Shown piece after piece: positions 54,404 to 63,873 of a stretch of 64,000 nucleotides of DNA (positions are counted from its first letter, which is position 1; each line of letters opens with the position of its first letter). Under the pieces are notes generated by a model that made no database searches, was not told the DNA's origin, and worked only from the letters and a program-made list of their open reading frames with translations. Position numbers and translations under genes: made by a program. Source of the DNA: Neoechinorhynchus agilis (Eukaryota; Acanthocephala); NCBI GenBank assembly GCA_051530055.1, contig CM121343.1, positions 310,001 to 374,000 on the forward strand. The letters are read 5' to 3'.

Positions 54404-54790
54404 AACCGTTATTTGAGTAGTCGTCAACTAATGTAGAAATGTCTTATGACTTGGCTATGCGCATTTTTATATTTGGTCGTTGAAACCGTTATTTGAGTAG
54501 CCGTCAACTAATGTAGAAATGTCTTATGACTTGGCTATTCGCATTTTTTATTTGGTGGTTGAAACCGTTATTTGAGTAGCCGTCAACTAATGTAGAAATG
54601 TCTTATGACTTGGCTATGCGCATTTTTATATTTGGTGGTTGAAACCGTTATTTGAGTAGCCGTCAACTAATGTAGAAATGTCTTATGACTTGGCTATGCG
54701 CATTTTTATATTTGGTGGTTGAAACCGTTATTTGAGTAGCCGTCAACTAATGTAGAAATGTCTTATGACTTGGCTATTCGCATTTTTAGA
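54404..54790. repeat. 80-bp tandem repeat, nearly five copies, upstream of the protease start
   Basis: AACCGTTATTTGAGTAG begins at 54404, 54484, 54563, 54643 and 54723, spacing 80, 79, 80 and 80 bp. Copies are almost identical, including GCCGTCAACTAATGTAG and CTTATGACTTGGCTATGCGC. The first copy ends five bases from the protease ATG, so the repeat forms its 5' untranslated region and probably its promoter. The low divergence suggests recent expansion. Confidence 0.92.
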
Positions 54791-54801
54791 GACAGAGGTC
54801 A

Positions 54802-54888
54802 GCAACAAGCGAGAGGTCGACGACTTTTAATGCATGTTCATGCTATTTTGGTTCGAGAACCTGTCGTCGTCGACCTCTCGCTTGTTGC
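54802..54888. repeat. 23-bp perfect inverted repeat with 41-bp loop
   Basis: GCAACAAGCGAGAGGTCGAC with its next three bases (54802-54824) is inverted exactly at 54866-54888. The loop includes TGCATG and the small palindrome GGTTCGAGAACC. It directly follows the 80-bp tandem repeat and could form a hairpin or cruciform. No transposon ends were recognised. Confidence 0.85.
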
Positions 54889-55020
54889 CGACCGTCATCC
54901 TGTGGATCCGTTCTCCACTCCGGCCAGATCCGATATTCACTTACGGATCCGTCATCCACGTTCTGGATAGGTCATCCACTCCGAATTCCGGATCCGTCAT
55001 CAACTCCAAAGTAGACAATC
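54889..55020. repeat. Short imperfect GGATCCGTCATC repeats
   Basis: Variants of GGATCCGTCATCCAC recur about four times (near 54893, 54945, 54966 and 54989) with irregular spacing. The stretch is more GC-rich than its surroundings. No gene is seen here. Confidence 0.5.
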
Positions 55021-55180
55021 ACACTAATTTATCCTGCCAGTACTCGAGTGTTCATTAGTTCAGGTGTTCATGAGGAGCCAGAGGTACATGGTTTCTCTTC
55101 TTTAACAAAATAAAACGTGTTATTTATTATAAGTAGAGATTGCCAATCTTCACCCGCAACTTTCTTTGCTGTACGAACGA
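55021..55180. other. Spacer, nothing recognised
   Basis: This is AT-rich sequence between the short repeats and the retroelement fragment. Confidence 0.4.
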
Positions 55181-55920
55181 GTTGATGAATTATCTTCACA
55201 CGAAGCTCTATTCCAGATCAAGAAATCCCTCTTCATTACGAAATTGTTGTATAAGCTGCGCACAGCACCTTTCTTAGACATAAGGATAAGCTGGCAAAAT
55301 TAGACGGGACGGTAAAATCCTCTCTCGAGAAAACGAGACCTGGCGCCAAGCGTCCTTGCTTGTGTCGTCGGGCGGTTTGGGTATCAGAAAAGCAACCGAT
55401 ATTTCTCTGTCAAGCAAGCCGTAAAATAGTTAAATCCGTTCTTGGGGAGTATTACACTTCGAATAAGGATTTCGTGGAGGCACTTAATCTTCGGTGCTGA
55501 GATTCAGACAGCGAGCAGGTCCCCGTCAATGGTTGTATACAACCAGTTTGGAACCAACCCCTGGTAGCGAGAATTCATAACTCTTTAATTTCAGATTCTT
55601 CTGACCTTTGGCAGCGTCACGTTAAGAAAACGATGTTTATTATTGTATTTACATTGTGGTGAATGCTTGTTGTCCTACCTTCATTCGGCGAAAGGAAAGT
55701 TCTTCCGGCTGTCCGTCATTCACGTGAAAGAAGTCGCCGCCACAGACCTAATGAACCGAACTCGATTGTCGGCAGTCTCTACAAGAGAATCGGGTGCTTG
55801 GTTCAACGTTATCCAATCGCTTCTGTGGTTACCCTTCTCTCCGACGAGACAGTAAGGATTGCAGTGTCCCTGAGACTTGCGGAGCGACTGTGGATCCGTC
55901 TTGTTCTTGGTGTCGCATCG
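55180..55920 (+). mobile_element. Decayed retroelement fragment, region downstream of the reverse transcriptase (LINE-like)
   Basis: Conceptual plus-strand translation shows scattered matches to the C-terminal part of a reverse-transcriptase element common in animal genomes. These include a segment like SHEALFQIKKSLFITKLLY (about 55190-55255), and further on a segment with ESGAWFNVIQS and ETVRIAVSLRLAERLW (about 55785-55895). The pieces lie in the order and spacing expected for that family but are broken, so this is an old relic without a complete polymerase. I believe it is a non-LTR element; the clade is not settled. It ends where a satellite piece begins. Confidence 0.6.
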
Positions 55921-56065
55921 CCAGTTAAACATCCGACCAACCGGATTTTAGGACCGAAAAAATTGCGTCCAGATGCGGACCGATTAACACTAGAATTGAC
56001 TCTTTTGGATCAAATCAACGCTTAAACATCCGATCAACAGGGTTTTTTGGCCGAAAAGATCACGT
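55921..56065 (+). repeat. Stray diverged satellite piece, about 1.3 monomers
   Basis: CATCCGACCAACCGGATTTTAGG, shortened here to CATCCGACCAACCGG, is followed by GACCGAAAAAATTGCGTC, GATGCGGACCGATTAA and, after a short atypical piece, a second partial unit with AACATCCGATCAAC and GGCCGAAAAGATCACG. Order and orientation match the main array, which ends 3.9 kb to the left. Its divergence resembles the old array edges rather than the core. Confidence 0.9.
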
Positions 56066-56248
56066 TTAAATTTTTTAGCCCCGAAATCCTCTTCCCCGTC
56101 AAATGACGTCATGGATCAGTTCTGAGCAAATTTTGGCCATTACTGAAATCATTCTTCATTTCGATTCTTCCGTATTTGGAATATTGTATCGCCTACGCAG
56201 CCGACCCGGCCTTGTGGTCGTTGATTTTTCACTATTAAGGATTTTGAG

Positions 56249-57869
56249 ATGTCATCCTCGAAGTATTGTGAAGCGTTTCTGCATCGCGTTTCAATTAGAG
56301 GTCTCGTACATGATTTGGAGGAGGTTCTGGAGAAGTTCGGTGAAGTCGACGAATGCGTTATGAGGCTGAATTCGAAAGATGATCGAAAATCTGCGATTAT
56401 CCGTTACGAACGCAAAGCGGCGTCCCATGATGATGCGGATTGTTACTATGCTTGCAAATCGAAAATCTACACTGCAGTGCCTTCTCAAGAATCCTCTGAA
56501 CGCAAACCCGTCACCAACAATAATGAAATGAGTGGCCGAGAAAAGTGTGTAAAACGGAGGGGATCATTATTTTCGGATACAAAAAAAAGGAGCTTTACGA
56601 TGCGTGATATTCCGGTCGTGGAAATATCTGATTCTGATTTAAGCAAATCGTTCTTAATATGCGAAGCAAAGAATCCTCGACGAATAACGTTCAGTTCTTG
56701 TGATCATATAAAAGATTTGATTGAAAAAGGAAGTGGGGATTGGTCCATGCTTCCGGTCTGTAAGGATGTAAGACTTGGTGATATTTGTCTTGGACGTGAA
56801 GGTGATTTTTATCACAGAGTTGAAGTGACGGGAGTCAATGAATCTGGACGATACGACGTGTTTATCATAGATAATTCCCAAAAAGGTGAAATTGATCCTA
56901 TTGATTTAAGAAAATTGAACGACGAATGGATATCGATTCCTTACAAGATGTATAAGATGTCTATTGTAGGCAGTGAATACTTCAACTCCGAAATTTACGC
57001 AAGCAAAAATATTAAGGGTATTCTAGAAAGTCGTTCATTTGAGCTAACTTACATATCAAGCGATAAATCTTGTTTCGATGGGGTTTTAAAAAGCGGTAGA
57101 CGATTGTCCCACATTGTAGCTCAAGCGATATGCACTCCGGACAAGAACGAGTTAACTTCGACTAATTCGTTGCAATCGTTCATTCATCTGATGCCCGATA
57201 CGTCCAAAAATCGAAAACTATACTCGGATATGAGTGACGACGATAGTGAACAATTGATCGGAATTTTGTCTTCTGAGCACTCAACTATTAGAGGGACTGA
57301 GCATAATGGTGGACCCGATAATTACGAATCTGCGAGTAATGATACGGGCAATGACGAGGATGAGGATCATTGTTCAATGGGAGAACGATTTATACCAAGA
57401 ATGTGGGATTTAAACTCAGAACACGAAAATGATCGACACCGATCAATAATGGCCAGAAACGAAATTAGAAATAGACTGGTTGCTATGAAAGATGAAAATG
57501 CTAGAATCCTAGAAAAATTGGCAAATGTTCTTAACACGGCTAAGATTTTCGATGCGACGTTAAAGGACCTTATGAACCGTAGAATGTAAGTTAGTGGGTG
57601 GTATGTCAGATCGATAGATCCGATTTTTCTTCGCCAGAAAAAACACACGATCTAATTCGCTTTGGGTTTGGGACACCGAGGAACGATTCATACTCTCTTC
57701 AAAGCGCTTTTACGACGAGAATTGTACCAATTTCTTGTGAGTTTGCCCAAATCTCACAAGTAGAACAACTCATTATAACTTTCATGTCGTTTAATTGATT
57801 TTTAGAATTGCTTCGAAAGAGGAAGAAGCCTCGCTTCATCATACGATGTCGACAGATTGTGTTATATAA
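56249..57869 (+). CDS. RRM plus Tudor domain protein, three exons, about 499 aa
   Basis: Exons are 56249-57585, 57638-57736 and 57806-57869, with introns of 52 and 69 bp. Both junctions are phase 2 and have donors GTAAGT and GTGAGT and acceptors CGCCAG and ATTTTTAG. The stop codons that appear to end exons 1 and 2 are the TAA and TGA inside those donors. Residues about 6-78 have an RRM-like pattern (EAFLHRVSI, then a helix ending EVLEKFGEVDECVMRL, then KSAIIRYE). Residues about 172-226 look like a Tudor domain (VRLGDICLGREGDFYHRV, YDVFIIDNSQKGEI). The usual FIDYGN motif is altered, so the methyl-arginine cage may be incomplete. The C-terminus has a helical heptad-like stretch (about 405-445). 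The order RRM then Tudor recalls TDRD10; a role in germline or small-RNA granules is inference from the domain class. TTTTGAG before the ATG is acceptor-like. Confidence 0.75.
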
Positions 57870-57925
57870 AAACCTTAACAATGACGAGCGTGATTATCGG
57901 CGTTCCCATCTCAATTTTCTATGTG

Positions 57926-58371
57926 CAACTTTTAAATTTAGTCCCAACGGCGCAGAGTGTTGGCCGATAATAACGAACCATGCTGAATGATGCCGACTGG
58001 CCGTCATGGAAACAAGAATGCTAAGATGGATAAGTGATTCTCCCTCAAAGGTCATGTCCGAAATGATGAAATTCGGAATTGATATGGAGTGGTACCCATC
58101 ACCAGTAAAATGCAGCAAGCACGCCTACAATGGTTTGGTAATGTAATGAAGGCGAACCCAGGCCCAGTCGCCAAGACTGGTCTAGAACTCACTGTCGAAG
58201 GAAGAAGACCGAAAGGACGCCCGAAGCAGCGATGGCTCGACATAATGCTGACTTGATCCAAAAATGCCTCCAGTCACTTGCACATCCCTTGAGCGTGTGA
58301 AGTGGAGAGCATGCGTGAATTGTGCCGACACGGCTATGGTGCGAACCTAAGAACAACAACTTTTAAATTTA
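57926..58371 (+). mobile_element. 5'-truncated RTE-like LINE with 15-bp target-site duplication
   Basis: The 15-bp repeat CAACTTTTAAATTTA flanks the element at 57926-57940 and 58357-58371. Between them, plus-strand translation gives GAECWPIITNHAE, METRMLRWIS, then in a second frame KMQQARLQWFGNVMK, GRRPKGRPKQRWLD and, after stops, LERVKWRACVNCADTAM. These are the C-terminal landmarks of RTE-type non-LTR elements (usually GSECWP, MEMRMLRW, RLRWFGHV, GRPKKRWLD, ADPAT). The copy has a frame change near 58090 and a stop near 58256, so it is dead. The 3' end is GAACAA next to CAAC, fitting a short simple tail. It sits 57 bp past the RRM-Tudor stop codon, within its likely 3' untranslated region. 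Confidence 0.88.
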
Positions 58372-58601
58372 ATGACAGTTTAACACTTATGGCTTTTTGT
58401 TTTGTGCTCCCAAAACACCGTTAACGTAAATTTTGGAATATACTTCGCCGCCTGACACATTACACGAAACTTTTGATCAACGATTGTTTTGGAAATTATT
58501 GCGAAAAACAAGAAGTGATCACATAAAGAAAGATTGATCTGCATATGTTGCTATGACGACCGTTACAACCGTCGGCTCGCCTTAATCGTTAATTAGTTAA
58601 A
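58372..58601. other. Upstream region of the 379-aa gene
   Basis: No repeat or frame is seen. GTTAATTAGTTAAA lies just before the ATG, so TTAATTAG could be a splice or trans-splice acceptor five bases upstream of the start codon. Confidence 0.4.
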
Positions 58602-59741
58602 ATGGAGAACTATAAAAGTGAACTTTCTTTAAAACTCGATGACCTACGTCCTATTCTTGAATTTTCCGATTTTTTGACCCCTAAAGCTCGCCATCACGCT
58701 GACTCACAAATAATTTATACTTACTGTTCATCTGTGACTCACAGAATGCCTGAAATTTGGTTAGTCGATGGAGATAAGATCGTCGCCACAGGTGTTCATA
58801 GACCGTTCGATGGTGTAGAAGTTGCTGAGATTGATAATCTGCTTGTAGTGAACCCTTGGTTGATTATAGCTGATTATACGATTAGTCCTTCTTTAAATAC
58901 GCGATTCCCAAAGGCCGTCGAGTTTATTTTGGCCTATGACGATGATGCGTCTCTTTTTCGTTTATATGAGAAAGTTATTAATTTAAGATGTTCTGTGACC
59001 GAAAGTTCGCAGACCGAATGTGACTTGGAGCAACGAAAAACCTTATTCTTGGAAATGAAAGCCATACATTGCCATATTCTACGAAATGCTTCAAAATTTA
59101 TTTGCTTTAGCGATAAAAGTATACGCGCAGACCGATTGATGGAATTCGAGCAAACATTAAGAACTCGGATCTTGGAATATTTAGTATCCCAGACAGTTTC
59201 GGATCTCGTGGCAGCAAGTCTGTGTTTACAAACGGAATCGGTTATCGAGCCTTTGGCTGTCGAAGTTACAACTCAAGACAAAGATATTCAAGTGGGAACA
59301 AGAAATGATGTCACGCCATCGACCGCCGTTATTGCCAAATTGATTTGTTCCGCCCAAATCACAAAACCAAACTCAGAACTTGCTAATTTTTATAAAATCG
59401 AATATGGTCCACAAACCAGTCGTCAACTTGAATACGCTAATTCAAGCAGGCGAAGAATAACGATTTTTTCTCCCGGTGGACCGGATAGTCACTATTTTCG
59501 ATCGCTGGACGAAGATGAAGATTCACCAGTAATACGCACTTCGTTGAACCTATATTCAAAAAGTCAAAGACTCCGTATGATGAGTCAGGTTGCAAACAAG
59601 TTACATGTTGAAATGCTTTATCCCGACTCCGGTAACGATGCCGGAAACTCTTCGGCGGTGAACCAACTGTCCCGAAAATCGAGTGAAAACCTTAATAACA
59701 ATTTTTTAGACATGTTTCCTCCAACGAAGAAATCGATTTAA
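58602..59741 (+). CDS. Uncharacterised protein, 379 aa, single exon
   Basis: I do not recognise this family. The frame is complete with a clear stop at 59739, and its amino-acid composition is that of a real, soluble protein. There is no signal peptide or membrane segment. Residues about 20-110 are probably a globular beta-rich region (IWLVDGDKIVATGVHRPFDG, VVNPWLIIADYTI). Residues about 125-215 look helical (LEQRKTLFLEMKAIHCHILR, RTRILEYLVSQTVSDLVAA). After about 280 the chain is Ser/Asn-rich and likely disordered (SSRRRITIFSPGGPDSHYF, ending PPTKKSI). The start is the first ATG after an in-frame stop region, and the next ATG is more than 60 codons in. It lies in tandem, about 730 bp downstream of the RRM-Tudor gene with the LINE between them, so an operon is possible but unproven. 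Confidence 0.7.
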   Translation: MENYKSELSLKLDDLRPILEFSDFLTPKARHHADSQIIYTYCSSVTHRMPEIWLVDGDKIVATGVHRPFDGVEVAEIDNLLVVNPWLIIADYTISPSLNTRFPKAVEFILAYDDDASLFRLYEKVINLRCSVTESSQTECDLEQRKTLFLEMKAIHCHILRNASKFICFSDKSIRADRLMEFEQTLRTRILEYLVSQTVSDLVAASLCLQTESVIEPLAVEVTTQDKDIQVGTRNDVTPSTAVIAKLICSAQITKPNSELANFYKIEYGPQTSRQLEYANSSRRRITIFSPGGPDSHYFRSLDEDEDSPVIRTSLNLYSKSQRLRMMSQVANKLHVEMLYPDSGNDAGNSSAVNQLSRKSSENLNNNFLDMFPPTKKSI

Positions 59742-59776
59742 TTTTTTTATATTCGTATGATATTGGTGTTTTATAA

Positions 59777-59805
59777 AAGAACCGCCTTTAAACCCGGCGG
59801 TCTCT
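59777..59805 (+). terminator. 3'-UTR hairpin, about 10-bp stem
   Basis: ACCGCC (59781-59786) pairs with GGCGGT (59796-59801) across a nine-base loop. Flanking AAGA and TCTCTT extend the stem with one mismatch. It lies about 40 bp after the stop of the 379-aa gene. It is not a histone-type stem-loop, which has a four-base loop. Its role is unknown. Confidence 0.4.
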
Positions 59806-60004
59806 TGTGTAACACACAGAGAGAAATGAACCTTTTGATTATTTGCATTATTAAATATTCATGTACAATCGAAGGTAACTATTGCCTGAAGATTTTATAA
59901 ATTACGATTTCATCCACTCTTCTTCAACAAGTCATCTTTTCTTAGAATTTTTTTTGTCGTTTTATTCCTTTTCGACGACGGCGCCATTCTATGTTCTACC
60001 ATTT

Positions 60005-60143
60005 TTTCAGTTTCAATTAGCGATGTTTGATTCAGAAATATATATTTATATGGAAAATTTTCGGCCTGCAAGTTGTTTGAAAAAGCCGAAAATTTTAAAG
60101 ATAAATTTATTTCTGAATCAAACATCGGTAATTGAAACTGAAA
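60005..60143. mobile_element. Palindromic fold-back element, 139 bp
   Basis: TTTCAGTTTCAATTAGCGATG at the left is mirrored by CATCGGTAATTGAAACTGAAA at the right, shown here as 20-21-base tips. The inner arms continue with TTTGATTCAGAAATA / TTTATTTCTGAATCAAA and GGAAAATTTTCGGC / GCCGAAAATTTTAAAG. Arms are about 57 bp with few mismatches; the loop is about 18 bp (CTGCAAGTTGTTTGAAAA). It resembles a short MITE or a hairpin-RNA precursor. Reading frames on both strands here arise from the symmetry and are not genes. Confidence 0.85.
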
Positions 60144-61180
60144 CTATAATGAATAATTTCTTTACAATCAATTTTTTGTCTGTAGTAAACGTGTACAATA
60201 AGTGTTTAGCATTTAAATTTCGATTTTTACTAAAATATTGACAACCTTGGGACTGAAATTCTTATTGGAAATCGATTTTTCTGACGAATAAATTCGATAA
60301 AGTTCAAAATACTTTTTGATGCGACGAGGTTATTTTGTTCGAAATATTTTTTAAATAAATCTGGGGACTATTTTCAAAAAAAGTATACTTTGATTATCCC
60401 AAAGGATTTTTTCTGTCGATGAATAAATTTGTAAACCTAAGTAAAGAAAACTGTTTTCTTATTGAATATTTAATTTCTTAGTGCTTAGCGCTATTGCATT
60501 TAACGATTGAGACAAAAATTAAAATTTGAGGCTTTTATGTTCTAACGAATGTTTGTAGGCAAATTTTTAGGTATTTCGAAGTTGATTGCGACACAAATAT
60601 TGGAGCTTAGAACGTTTCAAGATAAATCCTAAGGAATCTCTCGAAAGATTAAAGTCCATTTCCCACTTTAAAAAAACGGTACGTTTCTTCAATATCAAAA
60701 AGATCCGGATAAGTTAAATTTTTTATAATCGGGTACGATGCAGATATTCTTGATTGTGGGCAATGTAATTGTTCCGCATTCTGAATTAGAAGGTTGCATT
60801 AACTTAATGTATTCAAAATATTGAAGTATTTGACCAATTAAAATAATGCAGTGAACGCGCTGCTCATATTTGTTCATCTAAAAACAAATTCACAACTTGG
60901 GCTGATTACTACTAAGTAACGCTGATCGACGGTAGTAAACATTTCTTTATATATTTTCCATGGAACGTTGTTCGAAAGTTTTGTAATCTCTAAATGATTT
61001 TCCGACTTTATAACAGAATTTTTTAAATTTATAGGTGTGGATATTTCACGATTACCGAATAAATTTCCAGTTTAGGCTAAGAAATTTTTTTGTAAATTTA
61101 AGATCAAATGAAAAAACCAAAAGTTAGTTTACGAACGCGTCTTCGAATCTGTTGTTTTCTATTTGGTTACTTTTCTTTAC
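60144..61180. other. AT-rich intergenic stretch, nothing recognised
   Basis: No coding frame, RNA gene or repeat could be supported on either strand. Confidence 0.5.
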
Positions 61181-61182
61181 AT

Positions 61183-61620
61183 TCACCACCTCCCGCAGAA
61201 TTCCAGCTTTTGTCCTTCCTCGACCGTCGCCATCACGCTGGCAGCATTGCCCCGTTGTACTGCCAGCGAGATATTTTGTCGAAGAAATAAGCCTGCTCTT
61301 GAGTCTCCGGTTGCCTCTCTCAATTTCTTCGAGAGATCCTTGAGCAGAGAGAGTGCCGAGCTGCCGAGCGCTCCATACGTCTCTACCCCAAAGGGGACAA
61401 AATAGTGAGCCCTCGATAAGTGAAGATATTTCCGTATTTTGCTCCCTTCCGCTGCACTGGCGGCACCACCGGCGATTTCGAGGGAGTAGGGGATGTTGCT
61501 AGCTGCGAGGGTGTCCACACACGTGTAGAGGCATACATAATTTATAGTTTCATCAACGCTCCCATTCATCGGCGCTGGCCAAAATGCTAGCCGCAATGCT
61601 TATTTTTTGCGCCAAGAACG
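61183..61620 (-). mobile_element. Retroelement fragment, extreme C-terminal region (LINE-like)
   Basis: A minus-strand frame of 137 codons contains CVDTLAAS, RAHYFVPFGVETYGALG, LREATGD and ISLAVQRGNAASVMAT. These match the C-terminal end that follows the reverse transcriptase in a widespread animal retroelement family. It is probably the same family as the 55.2-55.9 kb fragment, which holds an earlier part of the same C-terminal region. The frame here is intact over its length, suggesting a younger copy, but the polymerase itself is absent. Non-LTR assignment is likely, not proven. Confidence 0.6.
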
Positions 61621-61954
61621 ACGTCGATCTTGGCTCTCCAGTCGCTGCGTTGATTCGTAAGAAATTAAAATGGAATCATTTAAATTTTTTAATCATATCG
61701 AGAGGAAATCCATATCGGGATGGTAAATTTTGATTTGTGGTGTAGGTTTCGAAAAAGGAAACCTCGCCTTATCAATCATTGCTTGTAAGTTTTATCAACT
61801 GTGAAGTGCTTTTAAAATATTTTCTAAGAATAATATTTTTCTACGCCATAAGGTTTCTGATGGACCGAAATATTTAATAAAATTCCTTAAATTTTTACGC
61901 GACCCGCTCAAACATGTTAAAGTTTTCCCACATTTCGCAAAGATTTTCTTTATT
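61621..61954. other. Spacer, nothing recognised
   Basis: This AT-rich sequence is the 3' flank of the MIEAP-like gene. No clear polyadenylation signal stands out. Confidence 0.4.
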
Positions 61955-63355
61955 TCAACGTTGGTTTAAATTACTCGTCGAGAGACCTGTAACGACGTAT
62001 CCTTTAGCACTACAGGTCATGTCCCCACTGTCGATCAAAGCGGGCCATATATATTCAGAGATCAAATCACTTGTATCATTGGCCGAAGTGTGGAACCTTT
62101 CGTGTACACGCTGATCAAACTCCCTCACTCGAAATTCAATCAAAAAAGGCGGAGTCTGATTAACCAAGCCCCAGGCCGTCCGACAACACTGATTAATAAA
62201 GTCCAAAAATTGCCGGCATCCCTTTAAAAATGCAATATGTTCTTGCAAAGTCGTCCAAATTTGGAATTCAACACTCTTAATGACTTTTTTGAAAGTGGAG
62301 CTCGCCAATGGCTCTCTTACCTGGACCACCGGCGAAATATCGAAAGTGTCAACCGTTTTTCGAATATACGCGTCAATGGACTCTACGATTTCCTCCTCAG
62401 CAGTTGGAGTGAGGCAACTAAACCTCTTTTGGGAATCTTCCAAATGTTCACTCCTTGAACCAATTGAATTGTAATCGATTTGAAGCAGTCTACTTAATTT
62501 GGATTTTAACTCTGTCACGTGGGCATGCGCAGAACGGAACGCTAACTAAATATAGGGACTATGCGCTCAAAAATAGTTAAATCTACAATAAATACTTACA
62601 ACTATTATCGAAAAAATGAGTTTTGACTTTAGCTGATCAGAATTTAAAACATCGTTATCGCACACACTTAATGCATCGAGAACTTCTACACGTTGCTGAC
62701 TATACAAGGTTTTGAAGGCTTCAACAAGATCAGAAGATCGGCATCTACAGCTAATATCCTCGAATTTTCCACCTTTTTGAACTTTTCTTTTTAAATGCTT
62801 CGCTAATCTGAGACGAGAGAGGAGAATTAATACAATTCCAGTTGGTTTAAGAACCATCTACAGTGCCTGGTGGGTACAATCGTTTCTAAAAAAGTAATGC
62901 AGACAAAAGTCGACACTCAAAAAACTAATGTTTTGAATTTTTAAGCAGCATTGTTATTCAAATAAATGCTAACTTGACTAATAGGCGTCAAAGAACTTAG
63001 GAAAGCCATAAGAACCGAATAAGTACTTAAGAACCGTCGATTCGATTATCTACTGATTCTCTTTTCATAGTGACATAAAAGAACTGCTGATTATATCGAC
63101 CGAAGATAAAGAAATCAAAAGCTTAGCATGCACGCCGAGTTTTGGGTGCTTACCTCAAATGAAGATGCTGCTCCTTACCGACGCTTGCAGCCGTATTCAA
63201 AGCTAATCTTAATTCCTCTCTTAATCTTTGATTCTCTTGGTATAGCTTATTAACTTCATTATCCCTTTTTGAAAAATGTGAAGAATTTATCCTCGAAGAA
63301 TTCGCAGATCTTGGAAATCGATAACTTTGTCTATCCTGAGATTTACGTTCATCGC
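61955..63355 (-). CDS. Mitochondria-eating protein (MIEAP/SPATA18)-like, three 3' exons, 5' end missing
   Basis: MIEAP proteins act in mitochondrial quality control. I place exons at 63355-63154, 62807-62600 and 62509-61955. Introns are about 346 and 90 bp, with donors GTAAGC and GTAAGT and acceptors TCGTCTCAG and GACAGAG; phases match (2, then 0). The first visible exon starts after an ATTTCAG acceptor, so more exons lie upstream, perhaps outside the window. It encodes a Ser/Arg-rich stretch then a coiled coil (DNEVNKLYQENQRLREELRL). The second exon includes LVEAFKTLYSQQRVEVLDAL, matching the start of the MIEAP C-terminal domain. The last holds FINQCCRTAWGL, TPPFLIEF, SDLISEYIWPALI and AKGYVVTG, which correspond to the conserved CCIAF, EPPLDIAY, VLYHVWPALM and KGEAVTR of the human protein. 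The long first intron could hide another small exon. Confidence 0.75.
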
Positions 63356-63873
63356 CTGAAATTTTCGATACTCGGAGTTAATACAAAATCTCATGATTAT
63401 TTCATTGGAAAATAAGTTGGGACGTCATGCCAAATCGCCCACAAATAAACCGTAATCTAGTGTTCAAGAACCTTAAAAATCCCCTAAGAACGAACTTTAA
63501 AATTCGCCTCACCAATAATTAGAAGCTGTAAAAAATATAAATCCGCAAGATAAATACAAATAACTAAAAAGAATTTATGCACCTTTGAAACAGAGTAAAT
63601 ACAAAATTTGAAATAAGCGACAAATAGTAATCAACTTTCAAGGATCTTAGAAGTCCGTTTAACGCTCACAAGAGAAATAAAAATGATAAATACAAAGCAC
63701 ACAAAACAAAAAAACATTCACGAACATTCGGAACATAATTACAGTTGTTTTGTTAAATTAACTAATACCAGGCAGCCGAGCCAAAAAAGATTAATAAACG
63801 TTTCGTTAAAAAAACCGTTCAATTTTTATAAAATTGAAATTACCTTGATCTGCTCAAAAGATAATTCATTGTT
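63356..63873. other. AT-rich stretch upstream of the visible MIEAP-like exons
   Basis: This is presumably intron or 5' flank of the minus-strand gene. I could not find a further exon. A 70-codon plus-strand frame near 63683-63895 has no coding character. Confidence 0.4.

Noticed and set aside
54850-54862. tRNA B-box at GGTTCGAGAACC
   Set aside because: It is a small palindrome in the hairpin loop with one base too many. No A-box or cloverleaf fits around it.
57598-57798. 66-codon frame overlapping the RRM-Tudor introns
   Set aside because: It is out of phase with the well-supported exon chain and crosses both introns.
59882-60241. 119-codon plus-strand and 71-codon minus-strand frames
   Set aside because: Both run through the 139-bp palindrome and owe their openness to its AT-rich mirror symmetry.
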